64,000 nucleotides of DNA from Oidiodendron maius Zn (Eukaryota > Ascomycota > Leotiomycetes > Myxotrichaceae), in NCBI GenBank assembly GCA_000827325.1, contig KN832876.1, positions 62,001-126,000 on the forward strand, given 5' to 3'. Both the position numbers and the translations under genes were made by a program. Below the pieces are notes generated by a model. It saw only the letters and a program-made list of their open reading frames with translations, was not told the DNA's origin and did not search any database. Of the stretch, positions 1-13,190 are shown piece by piece (position 1 is the stretch's first letter; each line of letters begins with the position of its first letter).

Positions 1-99
1 GACATATCCGGCTGTCTTTGAACCACGGGCTTCCGATCCAGACACCCGAGAGATGAGTGTGTCATGCAACGAGCAAATTTAAACACGCTGAAGGTTCCC

Positions 100-1348
<1,249 letters not shown>

Positions 1349-3346
1349 GTTATCGGCTTCGAGGGGGGTTCTGCACCTCAACAAGGCGATTAATCACAGA
1401 ACCAGGCGTATTTTCGAAGGTGAAGTTCGCAAATCGGCGCGCAAAGTGGTATGTTCGAGGTAGACGGTGGAATGTAAGACTGTGGGTCTAGACAAAGGAG
1501 GGCGGGGTAAGGTTTGACGGTCGTTTCTTTCAAGCACAATTTCGGAGCTCTCGCACGCCGTCAAGAAGCCAGACCGGGTGATAAGCTGTGCAGTGCCTAG
1601 TGAATGGGTATAAAACGCAGGCTATATTGTCCCCTCTTTGTCTCCCGTTCGAACCCGGCACTTGTCTGTCTCCGACGATTGTATGTAAGCGGTGAAAGGC
1701 GCGAATTCACTCGACAACTGGTCCGAATGTCCAACTCGTCGCAATCTCGCGGCCCGATCCGATCGTGTGGGCGAAAGGCAAATTACGTCTCGCGGAAGCT
1801 GAAAATCGCTAGAAGGGAGCTCGACCGTGGTCATTCGCCGGCGCGCGGAGTATGGCTATGCTAAGGAAGGGCCTGGAATCAGTATCTGTTCGTCCTAGCT
1901 GCCCATTAAGTTCACAATCCCGCGTTTCAGCCGCACGCCAAAAGAGCTTCTAGAAAGCTGTTTGTGTGTGTTCCTGGCGAGTTCACGCCGTTCGCAGGCG
2001 CGGCTGAAGGCTGGTTCGTCCGGTTCTTGCTCAGCGGCATACGAGAGATCGGACGTACCTCTTCTTTATAAGCTCGGGCTGGGAGGGCTTCTCTTGGGGG
2101 GCGACGGGGTGTGTGAGGAACCTGCCCCGCTACCAGGGTCTGGCGGGTTTGGCCAGGAGGGGCGAGAATGCGAGGAGAGGCACGGCTGAAGAGGGAGAGG
2201 GAGAGCGACGGCGCTCGGGCGGGGTGCGAGGGGGATTGAGTAAGACGGTGTTGGAAAGCGCAAATGTGGGTGAAGCTGGGCTGAGATGGGGCCAGATGGT
2301 GGGATGTGTAAGTGAGGAGAGGAGGGGGGAGAGAGAGAGAGGAAGAGAGGCAGAGGGAAATGAAAAGAGGTCGGAGCAGCACCGCAGAGACACACACGCA
2401 CACTAACATACATACAACACGCTGGGGGGGAGGTCACGATGGGCGGCAGGCTGGCAGTGGCAGCAGCTCTGTTGCTGTGCTTTGCTGTGCTTTGTTGCTC
2501 CCCTCTGCATCCTGTCGCTCAGACTGGCGGGCGGTCGACAAGAGGCCGTGAGAGCGGTCCTCTTCCGTCCTAGCGCTCTGAGCTCCCCGCCTATCACGGT
2601 CACTGATGCGCGGGCGGGCTCCTGGCGGGCTCCTGCTGTAAGCGCCCACTCTTTTTGCAGACGGGCTCCCGGCGTCAGTTTCAACGGCCGGTGTTTCGTT
2701 TCATGGCGCGGCATGGTGATACTCGCTCGTAGGGCGAGGGGGCTTGTTTGCTGCGGCCGACGAGGTTGGGCGACGAAACGGCGAGGGATGCCTGATACGG
2801 AGGGTGGAAAGCGAAGATGGAGAGGAAAGAGATCCAGAGATGCCCAGACGTCCCCACTCCTCAGTCCAAAGCGCCCTTCGTCGAAGAATGGACTTCGCCA
2901 ATGAGATCTCCCATCACCTTCACCCATCCGCCGCGCGAGCCGCGCGAGTTCCCCTTCCCACGGACGTGCTGGTTTGGGCCATGTTTGAGGCCGCGCTTGC
3001 TTCGTCTCATGTGGCCCCTCAACCTCCTTCTGAGCCCTATACGAGACCCAGATATAGCCCCGATCCGCCTCCCAGGTTGGCGAGCAACAACGTCCGCCCT
3101 AATCCACCTCGTCCCACTAACAACGACGGGTCCTGCGGACGTCACTAGCACAGCGCCGTCGTCCGCTCAGAGCAGCAGGGACAGTCCGCATAAACTCACT
3201 CGCAACACTCACAGAGAGCAGAGAGCCGAAGAACGCATCTATTTTACTACTTTGCATGCCGCTACCTAACTGACTAGGATATCCTTTCTCTCCTCTATGG
3301 TGCTACAGACGCCAGCTCTCCCTGCTTGGTGCGCGCTGGCTGCTTT
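1349..3346. other. 2 kb gene-free region upstream of the MAP kinase
   Basis: No protein-like ORF is recognisable on either strand; the longest frames are compositionally biased and have no family resemblance. The segment must hold the MAP kinase promoter and probably a long 5' leader, plus the 3' end of SEC24. Its middle third is strongly purine-rich on plus, so pyrimidine-rich on the sense strand of the kinase. Confidence 0.6.
2160..2380. repeat. GA-rich (CT-rich on minus) low-complexity tract
   Basis: A purine-rich run with many GAGAG and GGGAG words, densest at about 2318-2350. On the minus strand it reads as a pyrimidine tract upstream of the MAP kinase, the type of CT-rich element often found in fungal promoters next to transcription starts. 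It has no clean repeat unit. Confidence 0.6.
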
Positions 3347-6337
3347 TTATTGAACGACCTGTGTGAGACGGATCGTCAGCATCTGGCCTATGGAGGTCGT
3401 AGCTCAGTGTCAGCTCACCTTCTCTCTCAGTACCCCCATCCACTGCTGGTAGCTCATGCCCTGATCCGCCCGATCCTCCACCAGGAGCGTCTGCGCCCAC
3501 AGCTTCAGGCTGGGATCGCCATCTTCCCGGATAACATACAGGTGTGGGACGATGATGCTCCCAACCCCGCGAGACCGGTAGTCCCGGCTCTTCTGGATCA
3601 CCGCGCGGATCCGCTCGCTGAAATCGTTGTCGAGCTCGGGCAGGGCGGTCTTGCCAACCTTCAATGCGCTCCTGTCAGTAACGTCGAAGACATCACTGAG
3701 GAGCTGAGGCACAGCATCCCTGCCCACCCAGAGGAATTGCGTCTGGCCATCGTCGATGAGGTACAGGCCATAAGGAACGATCCTCTCCGAGGACAGGTTA
3801 AGTACAGGTGGTAGAACAATCGCGCCTGTCTCTGAGTCGGGGATACCAGCGTTATCAGGCATATCATGTAATGAATAAAGTCGCGGATAAATGTATTGTA
3901 TCAGAAGGGGGAGAGGTAATGTCGAAAGTAGGCACAGGGCGGCAGACCTGAGATCTGATGGGATCTGGGCAGACTTCCGTAGACCAACGTTCTTAATGAG
4001 TCCAAGGAATAGTAGAGGAAGTCCCCGGAGATTGGAGGGAAACTGTATGCCTCCACCTCCCATATTGCCTCCTGCAAGTTCCTTCTTGAAGGTTTGAAGA
4101 AGCTCGATCACCTTAGATTGCAAGGCCTCGCGTGCTGGCTCCAACCCACTTCCAAGAGCCCGTTCTACAGCCTTGTGGCTGAAGAATTCCGTTATTGCAC
4201 ACTGATCTGCGGAGGCAAAGACGTCGGCAATGTTCGTTGTCGTGGGTAAGGCAAGTGTCATTACGCGAATTCGCCGCTCACCATTGCTCGTGGTGTGCAA
4301 AACGGCAGTCTGCAGACAGACAACATTTTTCGCCAGAGCCTCTTCGATGGCCACCTCAACCACATAGCTTTGGTCCCTAGGGAACGCAGGGAACGCACAC
4401 AGATCTGAACTTCGGTTGAAGAAGTTTCCATAGAATGTGCTCATCCGGAGACCCGTGGTGGCGCGAACACGGAGAACTGCTTCCAGGCCAATTTCGGATG
4501 ACAGGTAGTCACTGAACTCTGTAGCGAACTTGATCGCATCCTCACTTCGTCCGGCATTCCAACCGGGGTAAAAGTACGTTTGACCACCAGTATATCTAGG
4601 CAAGTTGCTGAGAGACGCAACGTCTTGGTATTGAGAAGAGAACAGAAACATGTCGACCGAAACCTGGTTTTTTGAGCACTCCACGGCAAAGCTCTTGTAA
4701 AAGCTGCTTCCCGTCTGTAGAAGGCTGCTCTCCTTTGACGTTCCTAACAGCTTTTTGTCTTCACGCATTTCCAGCTTGCCGTAGCCGACGTTAGGTAGAG
4801 AGGCCGAAATGACCACGATCTTGCCTCCAAGAGGAGAGATCAGTTTGTGGCCAGCACGGAGAGCAGACCCCATGCAGGAGCCATTATTCTGGTTGGATTG
4901 GAACATCTGGGGCAGGGTGGTCAGGAACTTCTCGACGCTTAATCTACTCTCCGATAGTGGAACCAGTAACTCTTGAGGGACTGGCAAGAAGGGCTCATCG
5001 AGATCGCTGACAACAAGCATCTGGGTTTCGCCATTCTCCTCAGAGTCCTTGGGCACGGCGAAGTAATGGAGACTAGAATCCACAGCCATAAATCCAACGC
5101 GCGTCCGTCTATCTGCATTAGGAATCCGATTTAGACTATCCAAGATAGTTCTCGCGCTTGTAGCCAGCAGACCACAAGAAACAGAAGTAAAGCTCACATC
5201 AAACAAGAACAGGTACACAAGTGGCTGTGGAGGCCGGACCATGTATTCTTGGGGAGCAATGAATTCCACCACGGCATGATTGAGCTCGGGTCGCTGCCAT
5301 CGGTCAACGCCCTGTTGAGCAGCTGCATCCCAATCAAATGCTTGCGGGACATCGTTCGTCAGGTTGCACATATTACACCTCCATCTATGGCCCTGGTCAA
5401 GGAACGTGACGTAAGGATTGATGTACGATCGACATCTCCGGCAACGTGAAATGACTTGATCTTGCACAACAGGTACTGGGTCATCCACATCGTGAAGAGA
5501 GGTATATGGCTGGATGACAAGCGCGAATGGAAGCTTCGACTTCTTAAGAAGAGAGTGTGTAGTGGGTATAGCATTGAGTGTCGAACGGACGTATTTGGGA
5601 GGGCAATTAGCTGTTGGAGATGGAGTAACGCTAGTCTAGACGCATGTCAATAAAATGGGCTGGACCCAGTCTGGCGTCTAACTTACGTTTGGAGGTAAAA
5701 TGATTGGAGGGGGAGGCAATTCAAGTTCGGCGGCGTTGAAAGGTTGGGTAAGAAGGTCAGTCGGGTAAAGGTGATTCAGGACTGCCGGTCGAGCGGCGGC
5801 CTGCTGCGGCGCCGGCTGCACTCCACCACTCACTCCCATTTGTGCCATGCCCTGTGTGATTCCAGCAACTCCAGGAGCTCCAGGGGCAGCAGGCACTCCT
5901 GGGCCCGGGTATCCAGGCTCTGGAGCCTGATATCCCCCCACACCCACACCGCCACCGTACGGTGCAGCACCTCCATAGCCTGGCTGCGCTGGCGCACCAG
6001 GAACCGGCACCGCAGGAACATCCGGGGGGACGCCATACTGAGGGGCCCCGCCAAATGCTGGCTGCGCATCCGCCTGTTGGGGATATCCACCATACGCGGG
6101 AGCTTGAGCCGGAGCAAAGGCTGCTCCTCCATGTGTCTGTCCCCCCAAGGTCGAGTTTGCACCTGCACCAAAATCATAGGCCTGTGCGGCGTATCCTCTC
6201 TTCTTCTTCTTGCCCCCCTCATGTTCCTGGTGCGATGTGGCAGGAGCTGTAGGAGTCTCTGCCGCATAGCCTGGCTGGGCGTACGGGTCAGCTGGGGGGA
6301 ACCCTTGGGCAGGATATCCTTCTTGCGGGGCTGCCAT
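3347..6337 (-). CDS. sec24: COPII coat subunit Sec24
   Basis: Cargo-binding subunit of the COPII coat that works with Sec23 on ER exit sites. Exons inferred: 6337-5687, 5635-3419 and a last 12-nt exon 3358-3347, giving 959 aa. Residues 1-200 are the Pro/Gly/Tyr/Gln-rich N-terminal tail (repeated GYPG, PQQ). Next comes the zinc finger [10 protein letters not shown] ... WRCNMC, then the Sec23/24 trunk ([14 protein letters not shown]), beta-sandwich, helical and gelsolin-like domains ([15 protein letters not shown]). The first intron joins LPPN to TSVTPSP. Reading straight through the last donor would end the protein in REKVS; removing a 60-nt intron (GTGAGC, branch TGCTGAC, CACACAG) ends it in REKVVQ, which I prefer. 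It shares a 616-bp upstream region with the divergent gene at 6954. Confidence 0.95.
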
Positions 6338-6953
6338 GCTTTATCGTTCAAGGACGGGGCCAGACAATGGGGGTCCAGACGTGGCAGTTGCGCTCCAAGT
6401 GTGCACTGATAAATCGTAGTTGCGGGGTTGTGTATTGAGATGAGGCTCGCCGAGCCGTGAGGGTAATAGGCTTCTACCTGGCTTCAGGAACACGTTGCGA
6501 TAACCTCCCGGCGGGGGCTGGTCTCAAAAGTCGGACGGGAGTGTACGCGTGGCGATGGCGATATTCATGACCTGGATTGGCGGCTTGGGGAGGTAGTGCT
6601 GCTCAGAACAATTAATTGATGGTGGTTGAGGAACCTGGCCTCGTCTGATAGATGTTGTGTGGCCGAAATCTGGCTGGTTGCCTCTCGCACAGACGACATG
6701 CCGCCTTTTCCCCAATGGGAACAGCGACTCTTGGCTCAGTCCGCTTATGTCAGCACAGCCTCCCTTAGGGGCAGGAAGGAGACAGCAACATGCGCAGAGC
6801 TGAATATAGAAACATAGACACACCTCCAACTCACTCTCTCTCCTTTTGCCTCTCCTCCTACCTGAGCTTGTTCTCCAGCCCCTGGTGCAAACCTGCTGCC
6901 AAAGTTCGCGACGCTCTCTGTTGGTTCGGTATTCCGCAATCGCTATCGCAATC
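6338..6953. other. Divergent promoter region, SEC24 / small membrane protein
   Basis: 616 bp between two start codons pointing outwards. No gene seen. It contains CTCTCTCTCC-type pyrimidine stretches near 6826-6850 and must carry both promoters. Confidence 0.55.
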
Positions 6954-7531
6954 ATGTCTTGGGGCCGCGTCAAAACCCCTCCCCCGCCGCGCTCTGCCCT
7001 GAGGTAAATACAGCCCCCTATTCCAGCAAAGAGCCTCACGAATATATTATATAAAACCACTTGACTGACACGAGCCAACACGACGCACAGCAAACTCCTT
7101 CCCTTAATTATCCTGTTTGTCCTCCTCATTGCCATCACCGTCTTTGCCTACTACATCTATGTCTCGGTGCAGAAGATCTCGAAGGCCGCCAATGAAAAGA
7201 TCCAGTCAAAGAATGTCGTCTTCACCAAGGATGGCATGAGGGTTGGCGTCAAGGAGGTCAACACCGAGAGCTATGTCGGCACCACGCAGAGTTTCCTGGT
7301 CAAGGCGTGGAACCTGAGCACCTGGCCTGAGTACAAGAGCCGCTTCTGGAACAAGGAACAGCAGCAGGCCCCTGAAAACGGGAAGCTCCACGCCAGACAC
7401 CCGTGAGTGGATGCCCTGTCTCAAGCACATGTGTTGCTCAAACTGATTGCCGTGACGATAGATTTTCACGGTCCTCCTCAAATACCTCCCAAGCCTCGCG
7501 CACCCCACGCACCTCGCACAGTTCACTGTAA
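6954..7531 (+). CDS. Small single-pass membrane protein of unknown function
   Basis: Three exons inferred: 6954-7003, 7091-7402, 7462-7531, 143 aa. The start MSWGRVKTPPPPRSAL is a short basic/proline N-terminus. It is followed after the first intron by a hydrophobic helix (LLPLIILFVLLIAITVFAYY, about residues 19-38), then a charged region (VSVQKISKAANEKIQSKNV) and a soluble domain containing KDGMRVGVKEV. The third exon adds a Ser/Thr-rich tail; if the last intron is not removed the protein ends at ARHP (stop at 7404). Donor GTGAGT and the GATAG acceptor support the longer form. I do not recognise the family. Likely an endomembrane anchor protein with the bulk on the C-terminal side; that is inference from the helix only. 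Confidence 0.7.
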
Positions 7532-8220
7532 AGCTCGCACCGTTCACCGTCAGGGAAATACGCGATGCACGTTGTCTTCTACTCCGCACTTTGACGTCTG
7601 GTTTGATACCCTAGTTTGTGCGGCATTGGGTTCAATTGTTTTATGCGTGTTATACTACAATAGGCACAGGACGGGGAAGGGATGGGTTCTTGAGTTTTAG
7701 CGTCCTACGCGAGCAAGCTTCGCCTTGAATGAGATGAATGATTGATATGCGTGCATTCAATACATTAAAATATTGTTTGCGTACATTGTAACGAAAAGTG
7801 CAGATTTTGGATTATAGGCTCGGGAATTGTTTTTCATATTCGTTCACTTTGTTTTAGTAGTTATAGTATCATACACCAGATATGTAAATATAAAACCTCA
7901 CAGCGGGGTATCAATTTCCCATCGAGGCTGCAGGTGATCCGATGAATCCGTATTCGATTCTCTTTGTGACGTCCATGCAGTGCGAACTACATCGTCCTAG
8001 AAGTACAAAGCTTTTATCATAGATGCCCTCATCAACGAGTTTCATTTAGCATCCCCTCCGCGCTGCACTACTTCGCTTACTAACTGCAGCGCAGTGGTAG
8101 AGGGGCAGTCGTCATTGTAGCAACCTTCAGCTCTTCTCTTCACAGACAAATTTCAGAGGTCGAACCATTAAGAGCTTGAGAATTGGACATTTGACTTTAG
8201 TGGAGTGAGATCAGGGCTTG
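7532..8220. other. Convergent intergenic region
   Basis: About 690 bp between the 3' ends of the small membrane protein gene and the exportin gene. AT-rich, with ATTAAAATAT and ATATAAAA stretches that could serve as 3'-end signals. No gene or RNA seen. Confidence 0.5.
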
Positions 8221-11200
8221 TCACTCATTAAACATTCCCGCAACACCTTCGAGACTAGGGCTCGATCGTCTGGGCTCAGTCTGCTCTTTCATGAACTCTT
8301 GCTGCATCTTGCTTCGGTCTTTTCGCGCTGCAGATGCGGATTTTGTAATGCGGCCCTGCTCGCTTATACTGACTCCCTTAACGTCTCGCAAGAGATCTAA
8401 CACTAGCGCTCTTTGCTGACGCTGCTGCACCGCTGGGCGAGTGATGTAATCAATGCACTTGTCAACTGATCTCTCTTCGACACCGGGTAAACTCAGCAGT
8501 ATTTGCTTCGGAGTACCCGTCATAGGCGAATAATAAATCAGGATCGATGCTATCAGTTGAGCGAGATCTCTATGGAGGTCGACAAAGTATGGCTCGTTGA
8601 GGGAAGAGATGCAAGCCTTGAGGACATCGGTGCTGATAAATTCACGGATGGAAGCGGAGATGGGAGACTCCTGATCAGATGCAAAGTCAGGGACGATAGA
8701 GCGGAATACTCGCAGGACCACGCCACAGCAACGGCCATCGCGTACACGGATCGTATGAGTGCAGAAGAGGAGAAGAGGCTCAAGAATTGTAGAGGATGTC
8801 AGGCAGAACTTCCGCATAGACGGATATCCAGGTAATGGGTTGTTCTCCGGTGCGTAGGTAGAGGCATCTTTGGAAGTAGCTGAGTCACTAGTTAGCAATT
8901 TTCACGAGAATTGAGATGCACTTTACCTGGTCTATCGGGATCAAGAAATGCGCCAATCATCATTACCGCGGTATGTGTTAGCTGGCGTAGTATACTCTCC
9001 TCTTTCATCTCAGTGGTCAAGTCATCGCCATCTGTTGGAACGACCTGCCTGTGAGCCAACTTTTCCCATTCAGAAGTACATTTCGCATCCATTTGAGCGA
9101 AGCAGGTTGCCAAAACAGGGGGCACGAAATGACTCCGAAGCTCAACGGGACAGTCATCGACTATCAATCGCACAACATTCAGAAGTGCAATGAGTTGATG
9201 AGACGACAGTCGATGGGCATCTGCAAATAATGCGTGGGCCAATGGTCCAGGCAACTCGTTAAATCCATAGAAATCAACATCCAGTTTGCTCATACACCAG
9301 AGAATAGAATAGCAGGCTTCTCTAACCGTGCGAACGGCGCCACGAATAGACGATGCAAACCCCTCCATAGTGGTTTTAGTACCACTAACTCGTGCATAAA
9401 AGTCGTCCTTACTTCCTGCAGAGATCCCGGCCTGCCAAAATCGATCTGTCAAGATGTAGCCGACGGTTGAGAGCATTTCCGTCGGAAGTCCTATCCAATT
9501 TTCCGGATTATGGAACGCATGCGCGTGGCTATAATGTCAGTATATATCCCGCGATGGAATAAACGGCAGCTCACCTAAGAAACTTCAGTAAATTTGGGAG
9601 TATGACAGGCAGCGTATCACGCCATAAAAGGCATGTTATCTTGTGCACTGGAGTATTTTTCTCAATTTTTTCTGTGGAACTGCCAAAAAAAGATTTTGTA
9701 GTCCGCAGGGGGAGGGCCTGACTTCTTATTAGTTGGATATAGAGATTTCAATGAAGATTGCATACCCTAACTCGTTCATCCAGCTCCATTTGGATGGCTT
9801 GGCCCTCTGCATCAAGTTGATGCAATCCCCAATCTTGTATCTCATGGGCGCGTCGAGACACAAGATAGTCTTTTACTTTGTCAAGCCCGAGCAGCTTGCA
9901 AAAGCCACTAAAGGATGAGATTGCATCACTCAATTCGGGATTTTGCCAAAGCTGCTCTACCGGTTGGATAAAGGCCCGGAGTTTTTGTAGCTGGCTCTCC
10001 GGGTCAATCTTCGTGGTGCGGAGACTGTATACAATTAGAAGCCGTTCGGAGACGCGACCAGACATACAGAGGTATAGGCAGTATGCAGTACTTACATGAT
10101 TGTGAAGAGAAATGTCTGGTAAGAAACTTGACGCTTCACATGAACTGCGCCTGAGGAGATGATTTCGTTGACCTTCGCCTCAAGCTGGGGGTACACATCC
10201 TGTGTAGATGATCAGTATATAGAATTACATTGCTGTGGAGAACCCACCAAGAGTTGATCTGGCATCTTCGTTGCTAACCGTTGCAATTCATGCATGCTAT
10301 CTGCATGCAACTCCTTCACAGCGTCTGAGAAGGGGCCATGCTCGGGCCGTTCAACAGCCTGGCTCATGAGAATATGTTGGAGGACCTTTAGCATGAAATC
10401 AACTTTCTTGTCCAGGGCTGTTGTTGAGAAAGCAACAGCTAGCTGTATGATTCGCTTGCGGATTATTGGATCCTATAATATTCGCTCAGCTTCACTTCAT
10501 TAAACATGGCGTCGGAAACAATACTTCAAAATTCATGTCCAGAAGGCGCTCGCACCAGCCTTCAAGATTGCTTTCCATAGTTATACGCTGCTGTTCCTGT
10601 ATAAGCGGTTAGCTCTAGGACATGCTCAACGGCTGTACAAAACTAACATCTTGTTGGGGGTTCGAGCCATGTACTGCTCGCCACTTCATGTATCCTTTAA
10701 GTGCAGCCTCAACTACCGTGAACTGTGCGTCGACCCTTAGGATGGGTGTTGAGGTTTTTGAATAGCGTTCAACTAGAAGTAGTTAGCAGTGGCCAAAAAT
10801 AGGAGTATTGCATAACGGACTTGCAAAAGGGGGCTGGTCATCATAGAGCTGTTGCATGGATTGATCAACCTGGTTTAGAATATGATAGATTGCTTCGGAT
10901 TGCTTCTGGCGAACTATAAGCTCAATTATTTGAACCGCGTATCGCCGATAGTTGCCAAGGAAAGCATGCCGCTCAGGGACCGTATCAATGTCTTCATGCA
11001 AAAATAGTAATGAAGGATCGTTGGATTCCCCAGGAATACTTTCATAGCGTATAAGTCTCGAGCTACATAACTCTAGGAGAGGGCCAATTAAGGGGTTTAT
11101 GGTTGCAGATCGACCAATGAGATCAGAACGTAAGAGTCGGGTCCAAGTAACAAGGATGGGTATCGAGATGACAAAACTAGAGCTTTGGGCAATGGCAAGT

Positions 11201-12464
11201 AAAAGATTCAACAGATTGGGGAGATCACAGTCCTCTGGAATGACCGAAATCTTCTGCTCTATGAACGTGCCAACATTTGACACCATCTACAAATGCGTTA
11301 GCAGAGTGAAGCAGCTATAAACCGGCAGTCACACCTCAGAAAATTTCTTAGAGAAGAGGTACTTCTCGTCGTCTATTTCGTGCGGATCGATAGTAGACCA
11401 TTCGTACAAACGGCGAAGGAGGTTAACCATCTGACTTGTGTACAGTGGGCAGACAAGCTCCAAGAACTCTTCATCTGTAAATTGGGCACGGCAATACAAA
11501 GAATGCAATGATTCTACGGATGCCTATGTTGGTTAGAAAAATTTATCGTGGAGAAAGAGTGTGCTGGATAACTTACAAGTTGCATAGGAACACTGGGGGC
11601 TGCAAGACATGCGCACATACGCTCAACGCAGGAGGAACTGGCAATAGCTCTCGGTACTGCCCATGGCATGACAGACCTGTAGACTGCCAGTGTCTTGACG
11701 GCACAAGTTTGGTACTCTGGGTTCTGGGCCAGATCCGCTTCCAGGCACTGTTTTAGCAATTCACCCAATCTCACCAGCCAACCTTCCTCTCCATATCTGA
11801 TTTTTGCTCCAATTTGACGGCTTGGAAACGCTTCTGCAAGGACAATTGCCGGCGTGAATATTTCAACGCATGCCTTGCTCAGAGCGCCTTCCCGGAGGAT
11901 AGCAACTGTGTCCTCCCCATTGAAGATTTCTTCTGACAACGTTTCAAGGACATAGAGCACAAACTCTTTATGCACTATAGATCCAGTGATCTCCCATAGT
12001 CGCACCAGCAGCTCATCCATGTCCATCCATTCTGCCCCCCAGCTCCGCTTTGCAATCTCAACCCACAGTTGTGCGGTCTTGTTTCTCAAGTATAGAGGAT
12101 CATCGGGAGCAATAGCCTGAGACAGCTGAACGATCCATTCCTGCAGCGCAGTTGCCTGTGCTGGTGAATACTGCACCCACTTGTGCTTTACAGCGTGTTC
12201 AAGGAGAGAGAGCGCATAGTGGCGAACGACTGCCTCCTGCGTTTTGTCGGAGGCGAGAGTGTAGCCATGGTATGGGGCCTCATCGTCGGCTTTTACGTCC
12301 TCTAGGAACTCTGAGGCTTGTCGGCGTGCGTGGTTCGGAGAATAGGGACTGTGGACGAGCTGGAGAGCCTCGTGAATGCGAGGTAGTAAGGCTGTGCTAC
12401 CTCCGTTTATTTGTTCGTCAGATCCCTCCACGGCGGCCGTGTGGCCATTCGTGGAGCCGCTCAT
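8221..12464 (-). CDS. MSN5: Karyopherin, Msn5/exportin-5 type nuclear export receptor
   Basis: Importin-beta superfamily receptor that in yeast exports phosphorylated transcription factors and in animals exports small structured RNAs, with RanGTP, through nuclear pores. Eleven exons reconstructed: 12464-11577, 11523-11335, 11286-10821, 10772-10648, 10596-10525, 10472-10248, 10199-10096, 10024-9766, 9639-9575, 9528-8927, 8879-8221; total 1217 aa, typical for the family. The N-terminal part carries the HEAT-like importin segments (RRQASEFLEDVKADD, VRHYALSLLEHAVKHKW, RNKTAQLWVEIAKRSW) that match exportin-5 rather than Crm1 or Los1. The C-terminus is a charged tail (KDRSKMQQEF). The intron before exon 9 is longer (about 126 nt) with a T-rich stretch. 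Family assignment rests on overall pattern, not a single motif. Confidence 0.82.
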
Positions 12465-13190
12465 AGCGATCTCAGGATTCTATCAGTTTCGAATATGGCA
12501 ATCAAGTTATGATGTCGTATTTATTGCTTCTGTTTGTGACTGTTGCGCGACGAGTCATCAGATCTGCCTGAGCTTGAGGCCTGTGTGTAAATTTAAGGCA
12601 GGCGAAATCGCTCCCTCTCAGATGGCAAAAGCCCGGTAGAATTCCGAAGAACAATATTGTAGGACAGAAAGCGCAGGTATTGTTTGTGCAGAAGAGACTG
12701 CACATACAGATTGCGACGTTTCTGTCCTCCTGCCACAGTTGGGTTGGCTTGGTCGGAGGAAGGCTGAAAGATGCTTCAGATTCTGGGCCCGAAAAGAGCA
12801 AGGCTCATAAGCTAGCTAGCCTTGTAAACAAAAGCCTCACCTAGGACCAATCACCAGATATCCCTAGTCCTGTATTCACAAAAACGAACGAAATCAACTC
12901 AAGCATAAGTAGAGATGATGAATATTCGTGTGACTAGATATGGCCCGGAGATATTACTACGTGGCCAAATGCTACCACAGGAACGAGAATGGGCAAAGAC
13001 TACGGGCCCAACTAAAAGGTATTTTGAGTGCCACATGTACCTGCTAATCTCAGACTATTGCTCTTACTGTAATTTCAAGCCGAGAACCATTACGATCGTG
13101 CTAATTCACCGAGTAACCAAAACCCAATCCCAAACTCCCCCATTTCACTGTTACGAACGCCACTCATTCGCCCAGGTTTCCAATCAGGCC
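12465..13190. other. Intergenic region upstream of the exportin gene
   Basis: About 730 bp between the exportin start and the GH5 glucosidase stop. An open frame on plus from 12915 runs into the glucosidase 3' end as antisense and has no protein character. No RNA gene or repeat seen. Confidence 0.5.

Noticed and set aside
1646-1655. GTTCGAACC palindrome that resembles a tRNA B box
   Set aside because: No A box at the right distance on either strand and the flanking bases cannot form a T-stem or acceptor stem.
2403-2927. 174-codon minus-strand frame in the gap upstream of the MAP kinase
   Set aside because: Composition is Arg/Ser/Pro-biased as expected from GC-rich non-coding DNA, with overlapping frames of equal quality on the other strand.
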